Shown here piece after piece: positions 1 to 8,110 of a stretch of 28,410 bases of DNA. Positions within the stretch are counted from its first letter, which is position 1, and every line of letters starts with the position of its first letter. The stretch is from a virus, in the IMG/VR virus record IMGVR_UViG_3300017752_000109, positions 1 to 28,410 of that record; one strand, 5' to 3'. Position numbers and translations under genes: made by a program. Below the pieces are notes generated by a model. It was not told the DNA's origin. It was given only the letters and a program-made list of their open reading frames with translations, and did not search any database.

Positions 1-1727
1 CTGATGTTGATAGCGCCGGTACTATTATTGATGTAGACTTTCTAACCGATGCTAACGGGATTGTATATGATAGTCCTCTTGGTGCAGGCGGATTAAGAAA
101 ACCAACTAAATTTGCTAATCAGGCTGCAATTGCCAATGACACAAGTGTAACTGGTTCAGGAGCATTAATCGACATTACATATAAACTTGAAGCTTTTGAT
201 ATTCTAAATAGCGGAAGTGGTTATTTTAAGTTCAATAATGTAGGCGATCCCGCTCTTGCCGATGGTATGGTTGCAACAGGTGATTCACCTAAACTTCAAA
301 TCTTCAAAGATGGCACAGAAATATATCCGATTAATACTACTCTTGGAAATAGGTCTTTAAGTCCTAGCATTTCTGTTGTAGGAGCAGGCGGAGATAAACT
401 TATCAAGAATGATGATGACTTCGATAATGCAACTGGATTAGATGCAGGTTATTATTCACGATATGCTGGAATATTAGGAGATGGTACTAAAACATATGTT
501 ATTACTTCTGCCAATGCAGCTTCATTAACAATTGGTTCTGGCACAACTTTAGCCAATTCTCAATTTGATGCAGCACCAGATTCTGATGAAGTTCATATTC
601 TAGTAACATCATCATCTGATGCTCTAACTGATTCTGGTACATCGGAAACCGTCGTTGAAAGATGGCCTTTCCTGTCTACTACTTCTGGAGCTAAGAAAGA
701 AGATGGTACTAACAACTACTTCAAAGATGTGATTAATACAGGGTCTGATTGGATTTATGTTGGAAGCGCTGCGGCTGCTTCAACTGGTGGTTCATATTCA
801 CTAACAGGTGGAGCTGACGCTGGAACGAGAGAAGACGGAGAAATCAGTCAAGCATTAGACTTGCTAGCTGATTCAGAAACGCAAGATGTAAACTTACTTT
901 TCACAGAAGAAGATACAAATGGGAAAACCGTATTAGCCAATAAAGTATTGAGTATTGCAACTGATCGTAAGGATTGTGTAGGATTTATTACACCTCCTAT
1001 CGCAGATACAGTTAATACACAAACTCCTTTGGATAACGTAAAAGACTTCTTACAGTCAACATCAGCTGTAATCACACCTAGAAATTCTTATGGAGTTCTT
1101 GGTTCGACAGCAGTTTATGTTTACGATAAGTTTAATGATAAGTTCCTCTATATTGGAACTCAAGGTCACTTAGCCGGTCTTTGTGCAAATACCGATCAAG
1201 TTGCTGAAACATGGTTCTCACCAGGTGGATTCAATCGAGGTCAGTTACGCGGAGTAACTAAGTTGGCTTTCAACCCATCTAAAATTCAAAGAGATGAGTT
1301 GTATAAGGCAGGAATCAATCCTATTGTAACATTCCCCGGTCAAGGTACAGTATTGTTTGGAGATAAAACTCTACAAGCTAAACCTTCCGCGTTCGATAGA
1401 ATTAATGTACGTAGATTGTTTATCACTCTTGAGAAAGCAATTGCTACTGCAGCAAAATTCCAGTTATTCGAACTAAACGATGAGTTCACCAGAGCTTCTT
1501 TCAGAAACTTAGTTGAACCATTCTTACGCGATGTTCAAGGTAGACGTGGTATTACAGACTTCTTAGTAGTATGTGATGAAACCAATAATACCGGTCAAGT
1601 AATCGATACAAATCGTTTCGTTGCGGATATCTATATTAAACCAGCTCGTTCTATTAACTTTATCACTCTTAACTTTATCGCCACAAGAACAGGCGTTGAG
1701 TTCAGTGAGATCGTTGGGAATGTATAA
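1..1727 (+). CDS. gp18: Tail sheath protein gp18 (5' partial)
   Basis: This is the contractile tail sheath subunit, which polymerises around the tail tube and contracts during DNA injection. The reading frame is already open at the left edge (codons from base 3), so the ATG at 267 is internal and the true start lies upstream; 574 residues are visible. The C-terminal part is the conserved sheath core: RRLFITLEKAIATAAKFQLF, then NDEFTRASFRNLVEPFLRDV and GRRGITDF, ending in a beta-rich segment with ARSINFITLNFIATRTGVEF. The N-terminal visible part is Gly/Ser/Asp/Thr-rich and more variable, as in insertion domains of gp18. It lies immediately before tail tube gp19, the usual T4 order. The stop codon lies inside a late promoter box. 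Confidence 0.95.
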   Translation, partial: DVDSAGTIIDVDFLTDANGIVYDSPLGAGGLRKPTKFANQAAIANDTSVTGSGALIDITYKLEAFDILNSGSGYFKFNNVGDPALADGMVATGDSPKLQIFKDGTEIYPINTTLGNRSLSPSISVVGAGGDKLIKNDDDFDNATGLDAGYYSRYAGILGDGTKTYVITSANAASLTIGSGTTLANSQFDAAPDSDEVHILVTSSSDALTDSGTSETVVERWPFLSTTSGAKKEDGTNNYFKDVINTGSDWIYVGSAAAASTGGSYSLTGGADAGTREDGEISQALDLLADSETQDVNLLFTEEDTNGKTVLANKVLSIATDRKDCVGFITPPIADTVNTQTPLDNVKDFLQSTSAVITPRNSYGVLGSTAVYVYDKFNDKFLYIGTQGHLAGLCANTDQVAETWFSPGGFNRGQLRGVTKLAFNPSKIQRDELYKAGINPIVTFPGQGTVLFGDKTLQAKPSAFDRINVRRLFITLEKAIATAAKFQLFELNDEFTRASFRNLVEPFLRDVQGRRGITDFLVVCDETNNTGQVIDTNRFVADIYIKPARSINFITLNFIATRTGVEFSEIVGNV

Positions 1728-1730
1728 ATA
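1723..1730 (+). promoter_or_regulatory. T4-type late promoter box (gp19)
   Basis: A perfect TATAAATA sits 18 nt before the gp19 ATG and contains the TAA stop of gp18. It is the consensus read by gp55-type late sigma factors, and gp55 is encoded in this window. There is no -35 element, as expected for this class. Confidence 0.7.
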
Positions 1731-1748
1731 AAAGAGGAGATATAAGAC

Positions 1749-2279
1749 ATGGCAACATTTAGAGTAGACGATTTTAAATCGAAACTAACAGGCGGCGGAA
1801 GTAGACCAAATCTATTTCGTGCCACAATCAACTTCCCCGGTTATGCCGGAGGAGATGTCGAGCTAACCTCATTTATGTGTAAGGCTGCTCAACTACCTTC
1901 ATCAGTGGTTTCTCAAATTGATGTACCTTTCCGAGGTCGTCAATTAAAGATCGCTGGAGATAGAACATTCGAAAACTGGAATATTACAGTTATTAATGAA
2001 TCTAGTATGGTGGTTAGAAATTCATTCGAACGATGGATGAATGGAATTAACGAACACGCTTCGGGTACAGGATTGGTTAATCCAGTCGACTACCAAGCGG
2101 ATATGTTAGTCGAGCAATTAGACAGAAATGACAATGTACTTAAATCATGCAATATTAGAGGAGCCTTTCCGGTAAATCTAGGAGCTGTTGATTTGAGTTA
2201 TGAAACAACTGACACGATTGCAGAATTCACCGTTGAGATGGCCTACCAATATTGGGAATCCGCCAACGTAACAACTTAA
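1749..2279 (+). CDS. gp19: Tail tube protein gp19
   Basis: This is the major tail tube subunit, which stacks as hexameric rings inside the sheath and forms the DNA channel. It has 176 residues (T4 gp19 has 163). Family features include the N-terminal FRVDDFKSKLTGGGSRPNLF, the pattern FRATINFP followed by CKAAQLPSS, and the later SFERWMNGINEH. The start is well supported: AGAGGAG lies about 9 nt upstream of the ATG. It follows gp18 by 21 nt and precedes portal gp20, so it belongs to the late virion operon. A strong hairpin follows the gene and may end or stabilise the transcript. Confidence 0.95.
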   Translation: MATFRVDDFKSKLTGGGSRPNLFRATINFPGYAGGDVELTSFMCKAAQLPSSVVSQIDVPFRGRQLKIAGDRTFENWNITVINESSMVVRNSFERWMNGINEHASGTGLVNPVDYQADMLVEQLDRNDNVLKSCNIRGAFPVNLGAVDLSYETTDTIAEFTVEMAYQYWESANVTT

Positions 2280-2292
2280 AAGTTTAATTAGA

Positions 2293-2323
2293 AAGGGAGT
2301 TGAGTTTAATACTCAGCTCCCTT
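2293..2323 (+). terminator. Hairpin after gp19, possible terminator
   Basis: A 12-bp stem (AAGGGAGTTGAG with CTCAGCTCCCTT, one G-T pair) closes a 7-nt loop. The tract after it (ATCTAATCTT) is only partly T-rich, so it could be a weak terminator or an mRNA-stabilising hairpin. Confidence 0.6.
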
Positions 2324-2332
2324 ATCTAATCT

Positions 2333-2340
2333 TATAAATA
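2333..2340 (+). promoter_or_regulatory. Late promoter box (gp20), near-leaderless
   Basis: A perfect TATAAATA ends only 6 nt before the gp20 ATG. With a start site about 5-7 nt past the box, as known for T4 late promoters, the transcript would begin at or beside the start codon. No Shine-Dalgarno sequence is visible between box and ATG. Confidence 0.7.
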
Positions 2341-2346
2341 TATATT

Positions 2347-3867
2347 ATGGAAATATTTGGATTAAATATAACAAGAAAAGTCGTTGACAATAGCAAGGAT
2401 AAGAAAAACCTTGTCTCACCGATTCCCGTTACGGATGATGTCGGTGGTATAGAAGTCACGTCGAACGCCACTGGCCAGTTTTTTGGGCAATATGTGGATA
2501 TGGAAGGTACTACTTCCGATAGCGAACATGAATTAATTTTAAAATATCGCGAGGCTGCACGGCAACCTGAATGCGACACTGCTATAGCAGATATTGTCGA
2601 CCAGGCAATTGCATCAGCTGATAAATCATCTCCAGTTGAGCTGGTTTTAGATGAATTAGATCAACCAGATTCGATTAAGAAAAAAATGATTGAAGAGTTT
2701 AATAATATTCTTCAACTATTCAAATTTAATAATAAAGCTGCTGAATTGTTTAGAGATTGGTACATTGATGGCCAAATTTACTTTCATGCTATAGTTGATG
2801 AAGCTAATCCTAAAAAAGGTATTAAAGAGCTTCGATATGTTGAGCCTTTATGTTTAACAAAGATTAAAGAGATTCAAAAGAGAGTAGACCCAAAAACTAA
2901 AGTAGAAATATCAGATATAAAATCAGAGTATTATGTCTATACAGAAAAAGGTAAAAAAGGTAAAGGAAATGCTGGTACTATTGGCGGGGTCAAAATTGCA
3001 AAAGAAGCTATTATTTCTGCGAACTCAGGTATCACTGACCCGACGCGTTCAAGAGTCGTGTCGCATCTTCACAAAGCCATTAAACTGGTAAATCAGTTAC
3101 GTATGATGGAAGACTCTTTGGTCGTCTATCGAGTATCCAGAGCTCCTGAGCGAAGAATATTTTATATCGATGTAGGTAACCTTCCAAAGAATAAAGCAGA
3201 AGAATATGTACAGAACGTTGTTGCTAAGTATCGTAACAAATTAGTATATGATGCATCGACTGGAGAAGTTACTGACGATAGACGTCATATGTCTATGTTA
3301 GAAGATTTTTATCTACCACGAAGAGAAGGTGGACGAGGAACTGAGATTACTACTCTACCCGGTGGAGATAATCTTGGACAAATAGAAGATGTCACATTCT
3401 TTCAAAAGAAATTGTTCAGAGCTCTTAATATACCTGTTAGCAGATTAGAAGATGACGCTCAATATACATTTGGTAGAGCCACCGAAATATCTCGTGATGA
3501 GGTTAAGTTTCAAAGATTTATTAACAGACTACGAAAGAGATTTTCTCAAATCTTCTTTGATGCTCTTAAAACTCAGCTAATACTGAAAGGTATTATATCA
3601 GCTGACGAATGGCCTTCGATTTCAGAAACTATTTCTCTCGACTTTATTGAGGATAACTATTTCTCTGAATTAAAAGAGTTTGAAATTATGAAAGAACGCC
3701 TAACAATGGCAAGTGAATTTGAAAACCTAATTGGAAAATACTATTCTGTTGGGTGGTTAAGACGTAACATTCTTCATCAATCTGACGAAGATATTGATAG
3801 AATGACAAAGGAAATTGATACTGAAATGAAAGCTGGTATTTTGCAATCACCAGATGATGAAGAATAG
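2347..3867 (+). CDS. gp20: Portal vertex protein gp20
   Basis: This is the dodecameric portal at the capsid vertex, the initiator of prohead assembly and the docking site for terminase and neck proteins. It has 506 residues (T4 has 524). Family landmarks are YREAARQPECDTAIADIVDQ near residue 65, the region DWYIDGQIYFHAIVDE, EDSLVVYRVSRAPERRIFYI, GNLPKNKAEEYV, TLPGGDNLGQIEDV and the C-terminal ALNIPVSRLEDDAQYTFGRA. The start has no Shine-Dalgarno; the ATG sits in TATATTATG directly after a late promoter box. It follows gp19 and precedes the prohead core and protease genes, as in T4-like phages generally. Confidence 0.96.
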   Translation: MEIFGLNITRKVVDNSKDKKNLVSPIPVTDDVGGIEVTSNATGQFFGQYVDMEGTTSDSEHELILKYREAARQPECDTAIADIVDQAIASADKSSPVELVLDELDQPDSIKKKMIEEFNNILQLFKFNNKAAELFRDWYIDGQIYFHAIVDEANPKKGIKELRYVEPLCLTKIKEIQKRVDPKTKVEISDIKSEYYVYTEKGKKGKGNAGTIGGVKIAKEAIISANSGITDPTRSRVVSHLHKAIKLVNQLRMMEDSLVVYRVSRAPERRIFYIDVGNLPKNKAEEYVQNVVAKYRNKLVYDASTGEVTDDRRHMSMLEDFYLPRREGGRGTEITTLPGGDNLGQIEDVTFFQKKLFRALNIPVSRLEDDAQYTFGRATEISRDEVKFQRFINRLRKRFSQIFFDALKTQLILKGIISADEWPSISETISLDFIEDNYFSELKEFEIMKERLTMASEFENLIGKYYSVGWLRRNILHQSDEDIDRMTKEIDTEMKAGILQSPDDEE

Positions 3868-3887
3868 CATTTCAAAATCGTAATAAT

Positions 3888-3895
3888 TATAAATA
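3888..3895 (+). promoter_or_regulatory. Late promoter box before prohead core gene
   Basis: A perfect TATAAATA stands 12 nt before the ATG at 3908, in the 40-nt gap after gp20. It probably drives the core protein, gp21, gp22 and gp23 block late in infection. Confidence 0.65.
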
Positions 3896-3907
3896 GAGAA
3901 TAAAGAT

Positions 3908-4099
3908 ATGAGTGAAGAAGCAACAAAATTGTTTAACGCTTTGGTGTCAGATAACACTGAAGGCGCAAAGATAGCATTTGACCAAGCTATTACTAGTAAA
4001 GTCGAAGATGTTTTAGATGTACGTAAGGTAGGCCTTACATCACAAATTTTTAATAACCAAACAATCGAAAGAGAAGATGTTACTAATAACGGAACATAA
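3908..4099 (+). CDS. Small prohead core protein (gp67/gp68-like)
   Basis: A 63-residue protein with an N-terminal helix-rich segment (KLFNALVSDNTEGAKIAFDQ, then AITSKVEDVLDVRKVGL) and a polar tail. In marine T4-like phages a short protein of this kind, annotated as prohead core gp67 or gp68, lies between portal and protease; position and helix pattern match. Such proteins sit in the internal scaffold and are cut by the gp21 protease. Its last 23 nt overlap the start of gp21 in another frame, suggesting translational coupling. Sequence similarity to T4 gp67 or gp68 cannot be shown by eye, so the exact name is left open. Confidence 0.6.
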   Translation: MSEEATKLFNALVSDNTEGAKIAFDQAITSKVEDVLDVRKVGLTSQIFNNQTIEREDVTNNGT

Positions 4100-4727
4100 C
4101 GATCAAGGGATTGATTATATCACTGAAGATAATAAAAAGACCGGAAATAAAGAGCGCTTTATTGAAGGTGTCTTTATGCAATCTGAAGCTGAGAATCGCA
4201 ATAAAAGAATTTATCCGAAAGAAGTATTGGCCGAAGCGGTCAGAAAATACTCAACGGAGCAAGTTAGTAAAGGAAGAGCAGTTGGTGAATTAGATCACCC
4301 TGCAGGTCCTACTATTAACTTAGATAAAGTTTCACACAAAATTACCTCACTTAAATTTGAAGGTAATAATGTTGTTGGAAGAGCACTGATACTGGACACA
4401 CCAATGGGACAAATAGTGAAAGGACTTATGGATGGTGGTGTAAAGTTAGGTGTTTCTAGTCGTGGTATGGGAACTGTTGAACAAAAAGATGGTAAGACAT
4501 ACGTGAAAGATGATTATATATTATCTACCGTAGACATTGTCCAAGACCCCTCTGCACCTAAGGCCTTCGTAGATGGCATTATGGAAGGTGTAGAATGGAT
4601 TATGGAGAATGGTATCTTAAAACCTCAACAAATTGAAAAGTATGAGACTGAAATTAAGAAGACTCCTTCCTCGCGGATTACTGAAGCGCAGGAAAAAATC
4701 TTTCAAGATTTCCTCTCCAAACTATAA
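4077..4727 (+). CDS. gp21: Prohead core protease gp21
   Basis: This is the serine protease that matures the prohead by cutting scaffold and capsid proteins after the (I/L)xE motif. It has 216 residues (T4 has 212). Two catalytic-region signatures are visible: GELDHP with His74, and LGVSSRGMG with Ser127/Ser128, the order and spacing of the T4 gp21 family. NRNKRIYP near residue 40 is also conserved in the family. The start at 4077 (MLLITEHN) lies inside the preceding gene with GAAAGAGAAG just upstream, so the two are probably translationally coupled. It ends 16 nt before gp22. Confidence 0.93.
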   Translation: MLLITEHNDQGIDYITEDNKKTGNKERFIEGVFMQSEAENRNKRIYPKEVLAEAVRKYSTEQVSKGRAVGELDHPAGPTINLDKVSHKITSLKFEGNNVVGRALILDTPMGQIVKGLMDGGVKLGVSSRGMGTVEQKDGKTYVKDDYILSTVDIVQDPSAPKAFVDGIMEGVEWIMENGILKPQQIEKYETEIKKTPSSRITEAQEKIFQDFLSKL

Positions 4728-4743
4728 ACATAAGGGTATAATT

Positions 4744-6198
4744 ATGTCAGAAGATACAACTAAAATCGAAGACGCTCAAGAAGATACTCTTGTTGAAGAA
4801 ACGGAGCAGGTAACTGCAGAAGATTCTATTAAGCAGGATAGTCTTTCTGAAACAGTCTTAAAAACTCTTTTAGGCGAAAGCCAAGAAGAGGTAGAAGAAG
4901 AAGTTATTGAGGAAGCGAAGGCTAAAAAAGAAGAAGCCGACGAAGACGAAGATGACGAGAAGGAAGTCGAAGAAGCAACCAAAAAGGAAGCTGACGAAGA
5001 CGAAGAAGAAGATGACAAAGAAGAAGTCGAAGAAGCCAAAGAAGAAGACGACGACGAAGATGAAGAAATCGACGAAGAAGTTGAAGGCGACGAAGACGAA
5101 GATGAAGAAGAAGCCCCCAAAACAAAAGCTGAAATCTTGAATCAAATGTATAAAGAAATGAAGGGTATGAAGAAATCACAACTTCATAACGCCTATGGCA
5201 AACTTCATGCTATGTACACTCAGAAATCAGAAGAAGTTGATGGTGAAAAAGAAGGTGACGAAATTGCACAAGTTGTAAAGAAGTCATCTGATGACGCTAA
5301 ATCAATGAACAAGGGTGACTTGCTTCAAGCCGCATACAAAATGATGAAGTCTCAAAAGAAGGCATCTCTACAAGCCCAATACGGGAAATTGAAAAAAGAG
5401 ATGGCATCTTGTAAAACAATGGACGAATCATTCGACCTTGAGTCAGAAGTTGACTTGTTGGTTCAAGCTGATGCTAATCTAAGTGAAGACTTCAAAACAA
5501 AAGCTCAAGTAGTATTTGAAGCTGCGATTGCTAATAAGGTTTACGATATTCGTAACCAATTAGAAGAACAATACGCGACTGATTTACAAGAGGAGCTAGG
5601 CCATGTTCGTACATCATTGATTGAAAAAATCGACAATTATCTAACATACGTGGTAGAAAATTGGGTGGAAGAAAATGAGTCTGTTGTTGATTCTCAACTA
5701 CGTTCAGATATTACTGAAGGTTTCATCACGGGATTACAAACTCTATTTACAGAGTCTTATATTGACGTACCAGAAGAGAAAAGAGACCTCGTCTCTGAGC
5801 TCGATGAAAAGGTTAAGTTGATAGAGGGTTCTCTAGAACAAGCAGAGTCTGATAAAGAAGACCTTGAAGAAAAGCTAGAAGACTTACTTCGTAATAAAAT
5901 CATTAGAGAACACTCTGAAGATTTAACTTCTACACAAGTTGAAAAACTTAATCAACTTCTTGATGGTGCAGAATTTGTAAGTGAAGAATCTTTCACTAGC
6001 AAGGTAGCAACCGTTAAGGAAACATTCTTCTCTGGTTCACAGGAAGAAATCAAAGAATCTACTTCAACATCTGGTGATGTAGAAGTAATTGTTGAGGGTC
6101 AAGGCGAAGAAAAGAAAAGTGTAGTATCACCTGATATGAGTGCTTATCTTAACGCTATGACTGCAATGGAAAAAAACAGTTCAATTATTAAACAATAA
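4744..6198 (+). CDS. gp22: Prohead scaffold core protein gp22
   Basis: This is the main internal scaffold around which gp23 assembles, later degraded by gp21. The start is placed at 4744 (MSEDTTKIED): it follows gp21 directly and has TAAGGG about 9 nt upstream, whereas the ATG at 4633 would overlap gp21 by 95 nt with a sequence unlike scaffolds. The 484-residue product is longer than T4 gp22 (269). Residues about 40-125 are almost pure Glu/Asp/Lys. Two similar segments follow (about 128-161 and 185-224), each with the pattern Y.xMK.xKK.xL.xYGKL. The C-terminal half is a predicted long helix or coiled coil (EKVKLIEGSLEQAESDKED). Position between protease and capsid supports the call. Confidence 0.9.
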   Translation: MSEDTTKIEDAQEDTLVEETEQVTAEDSIKQDSLSETVLKTLLGESQEEVEEEVIEEAKAKKEEADEDEDDEKEVEEATKKEADEDEEEDDKEEVEEAKEEDDDEDEEIDEEVEGDEDEDEEEAPKTKAEILNQMYKEMKGMKKSQLHNAYGKLHAMYTQKSEEVDGEKEGDEIAQVVKKSSDDAKSMNKGDLLQAAYKMMKSQKKASLQAQYGKLKKEMASCKTMDESFDLESEVDLLVQADANLSEDFKTKAQVVFEAAIANKVYDIRNQLEEQYATDLQEELGHVRTSLIEKIDNYLTYVVENWVEENESVVDSQLRSDITEGFITGLQTLFTESYIDVPEEKRDLVSELDEKVKLIEGSLEQAESDKEDLEEKLEDLLRNKIIREHSEDLTSTQVEKLNQLLDGAEFVSEESFTSKVATVKETFFSGSQEEIKESTSTSGDVEVIVEGQGEEKKSVVSPDMSAYLNAMTAMEKNSSIIKQ

Positions 6199-6223
6199 CA
6201 ACATTAAATAAAGGAAATTTAAA

Positions 6224-7567
6224 ATGTTAAACGAAGACACAAATATCAAGAAGTGGGGTGCCGTTCTCGACCACGAGAGTGCAGCTCCTATTCAAGATAA
6301 CTATCGTCGAAGTGTAACTGCTAAGTTGCTTGAAAATACAGAAGTTGCTCAAAGACAGCAACTTTCTGAAAGTAACTTTGGTTCAGGTACATCTTCGAGT
6401 TCTACAGACTTGGGTGTAGTGGGTTCAGCTAATGGATTCGACCCAATTCTTATCTCAATGGTTAGACGTGCAATGCCTAACCTTATCGCATATGACGTTG
6501 CGGGTGTTCAGCCAATGAGCGGACCAACTGGTCTTATCTTTGCACTTAAGGCTCACAAGTCAGAACAAACAACATCAGTTGATACTGATTCACCTGAGTT
6601 ACTTCACCCAGCAATCGGTGCAGACATTGATACTGCATTCTCTGCTAAGGGACAAACAGGACCAACAGAAGATTCGCCTTTCGCAATCAATGATATTGGT
6701 GATACTGTCGCTGACGGTGAAGGTAACCCAAACTACGCTCCTGCTACAGGTAATACTCTAGCAATTGGCGAAGGTGATGCATTCAACTCAGCTGGTATCT
6801 CTATCGAAAAGACATCTGTTACTGCTGTAACACGTGCTCTTAAGGCAGAATACTCAATGGAAATGGCTCAAGACCTTAAAGCTATTCATGGTCTTGACGC
6901 TGAGTCTGAATTGGCTAATATCCTATCTGCAGAAATTCTTGCTGAAATCAACCGTGAGGTTATTCGTAAGATTGTCACAGCAGCTAAGTTAGGTCTTGGC
7001 AATATTGCTAAACCAGCTGGTGCTACAAAGCACACATTCGACTTGGTCGGAGACGCTGATGGTCGTTGGGCTGTTGAGAAGTTCAAGTCTCTTATCTTCC
7101 AATTAGAAGTTGAGGCTAATACAATTGCAAAAGAAACTCGTAGAGGAAAGGGTAATATCATTATCTGTTCTTCTAATGTAGCTTCTGCTCTAGCAGCATC
7201 TGGTTCTCTAGATTATGCTAATGCAATTTCTGCTAACCTAAACGTTGATGATTCTGGTAATACATTTGCTGGAACACTTAACGGACGTATGAAGGTCTAC
7301 ATCGACCCATATGCTGCATCAGATTATGCAGTTGTAGGTTATAAGGGAACTTCACCATTCGACGCAGGATTGTTCTATTGCCCATACGTACCACTAACTA
7401 TGGTTCGTGCGATTGATGAAACAACATTCCAGCCAAAAATGGCATTCAAGACTCGTTATGGTCTTGTAGCGAATCCGTTTGCATCATTAACAATAGATAG
7501 TAACCAATACTACCGTAAGTTTGGTGTTAGCAACATTAACGTAGGTGGCTCAAGCTCACTATCCTAA
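6224..7567 (+). CDS. gp23: Major capsid protein gp23
   Basis: This is the main shell protein of the head, an HK97-fold subunit. It has 447 residues, shorter than T4 gp23 (521) but close to marine relatives. Recognisable segments are DPILISMVRRAMPNLIAYDV, GVQPMSGPTGLIFALKAHK, YSMEMAQDLKAIHGLDAESE, EINREVIRKI and the C-terminal MAFKTRYGLVANPF. A likely gp21 cleavage site is LSE at residues 47-49, which would remove an N-terminal propeptide as in T4 (after Glu65). AAAGGAAA about 7 nt upstream serves as ribosome binding site. No late box is visible directly upstream, so expression probably comes from upstream late promoters. It ends in a strong terminator. Confidence 0.97.
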   Translation: MLNEDTNIKKWGAVLDHESAAPIQDNYRRSVTAKLLENTEVAQRQQLSESNFGSGTSSSSTDLGVVGSANGFDPILISMVRRAMPNLIAYDVAGVQPMSGPTGLIFALKAHKSEQTTSVDTDSPELLHPAIGADIDTAFSAKGQTGPTEDSPFAINDIGDTVADGEGNPNYAPATGNTLAIGEGDAFNSAGISIEKTSVTAVTRALKAEYSMEMAQDLKAIHGLDAESELANILSAEILAEINREVIRKIVTAAKLGLGNIAKPAGATKHTFDLVGDADGRWAVEKFKSLIFQLEVEANTIAKETRRGKGNIIICSSNVASALAASGSLDYANAISANLNVDDSGNTFAGTLNGRMKVYIDPYAASDYAVVGYKGTSPFDAGLFYCPYVPLTMVRAIDETTFQPKMAFKTRYGLVANPFASLTIDSNQYYRKFGVSNINVGGSSSLS

Positions 7568-7596
7568 TCATTGAAGATTAACTAATCTTTAAGACT

Positions 7597-7627
7597 GAGG
7601 GTTCTCGAAAGGGAACCCTCTTTTTTT
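7597..7627 (+). terminator. Rho-independent terminator after gp23
   Basis: A 10-bp stem (GAGGGTTCTC with GGGAACCCTC, one T-G pair) closes a GAAA tetraloop and is followed by seven T. This is the strongest terminator in the window and ends the head gene transcript. Confidence 0.92.
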
Positions 7628-7628
7628 G

Positions 7629-7636
7629 TATAAATA
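7629..7636 (+). promoter_or_regulatory. Late promoter box (second tube gene), near-leaderless
   Basis: A perfect TATAAATA follows the gp23 terminator by 1 nt and ends 6 nt before the ATG at 7643. The expected transcript start is at or beside the ATG, and no Shine-Dalgarno is present. Confidence 0.7.
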
Positions 7637-7642
7637 AGAGAT

Positions 7643-8107
7643 ATGGCAACGAATAACTTAACTACGAATTTAAACCTATTAGCACCTACTGGTTTTAGAT
7701 TGACAATCAATCGCGAAAAGTTTGCTAATACTGAATTCTTTGTAACCTCATTTTCTTTACCTAGTTTGAATTTAGGAGAAACTCAGGTTAATTATAAGAA
7801 TGCTACAGGATATGCTCCAGGCGAAACATTAACCTTTGATAGCCTTTCTATGAGATTAGCAATTGATGAAGGTATGGAATCATATTCAGAACTATTAAAC
7901 TGGATGGTTAGAAATGAAACAACATTAGAAGTAAATGATATGATTATATCAATTCTAGGTAATACTTCAAATTCTAATAAACAGATTCAATTTTCAAATG
8001 TTTTTCCAGTTTCAGTTTCAGGCGTAGAGTTTTCTACTCAGGCAACCGACGTTGAATATTTACAAACAGACATTACATTTAGATACGATAGATTTACGAT
8101 ACTTTAG
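7643..8107 (+). CDS. Second gp19-like tail tube fold protein
   Basis: A 154-residue protein with the same pattern as tail tube gp19: a short N-terminus, then FRLTINREKF, VTSFSLPSLNLGE, a turn GYAPGETLTFDSLSMRLAID, and SELLNWMVRN, ending in a beta segment (DITFRYDRF). The gp19 of this phage shows the parallel FRATINFP...TSFMCKAAQLPS...FERWMNGI. It is therefore most likely a virion protein with the tail tube fold, such as a minor tube, tail terminator or baseplate-proximal component. It has its own terminator-bounded late promoter. Whether it matches gp54, gp3 or another tube-fold protein cannot be decided by eye. Confidence 0.65.
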   Translation: MATNNLTTNLNLLAPTGFRLTINREKFANTEFFVTSFSLPSLNLGETQVNYKNATGYAPGETLTFDSLSMRLAIDEGMESYSELLNWMVRNETTLEVNDMIISILGNTSNSNKQIQFSNVFPVSVSGVEFSTQATDVEYLQTDITFRYDRFTIL

Positions 8108-8110
8108 ACA

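Noticed and set aside
848-1075. Minus-strand ORFs over gp18 and most other core genes
   Set aside because: They lie opposite well-conserved T4 genes, have no promoter or ribosome binding site, and show no recognisable family.
4723-4730. TATAAACA before gp22 as a late promoter
   Set aside because: It has one mismatch to the consensus and overlaps the gp21 stop; too weak to list.
4633-4743. Upstream in-frame ATG for gp22 at 4633
   Set aside because: It would overlap gp21 by 95 nt and add a basic stretch unlike scaffold proteins; 4744 has a ribosome binding site and follows gp21 directly.
4776-5179. Long minus-strand frames rich in Ser, Phe or Leu and a plus-strand Lys-rich frame over gp22
   Set aside because: They are shadows of GAA/GAC repeats in the acidic block of gp22; no ribosome binding site and no protein-like composition.
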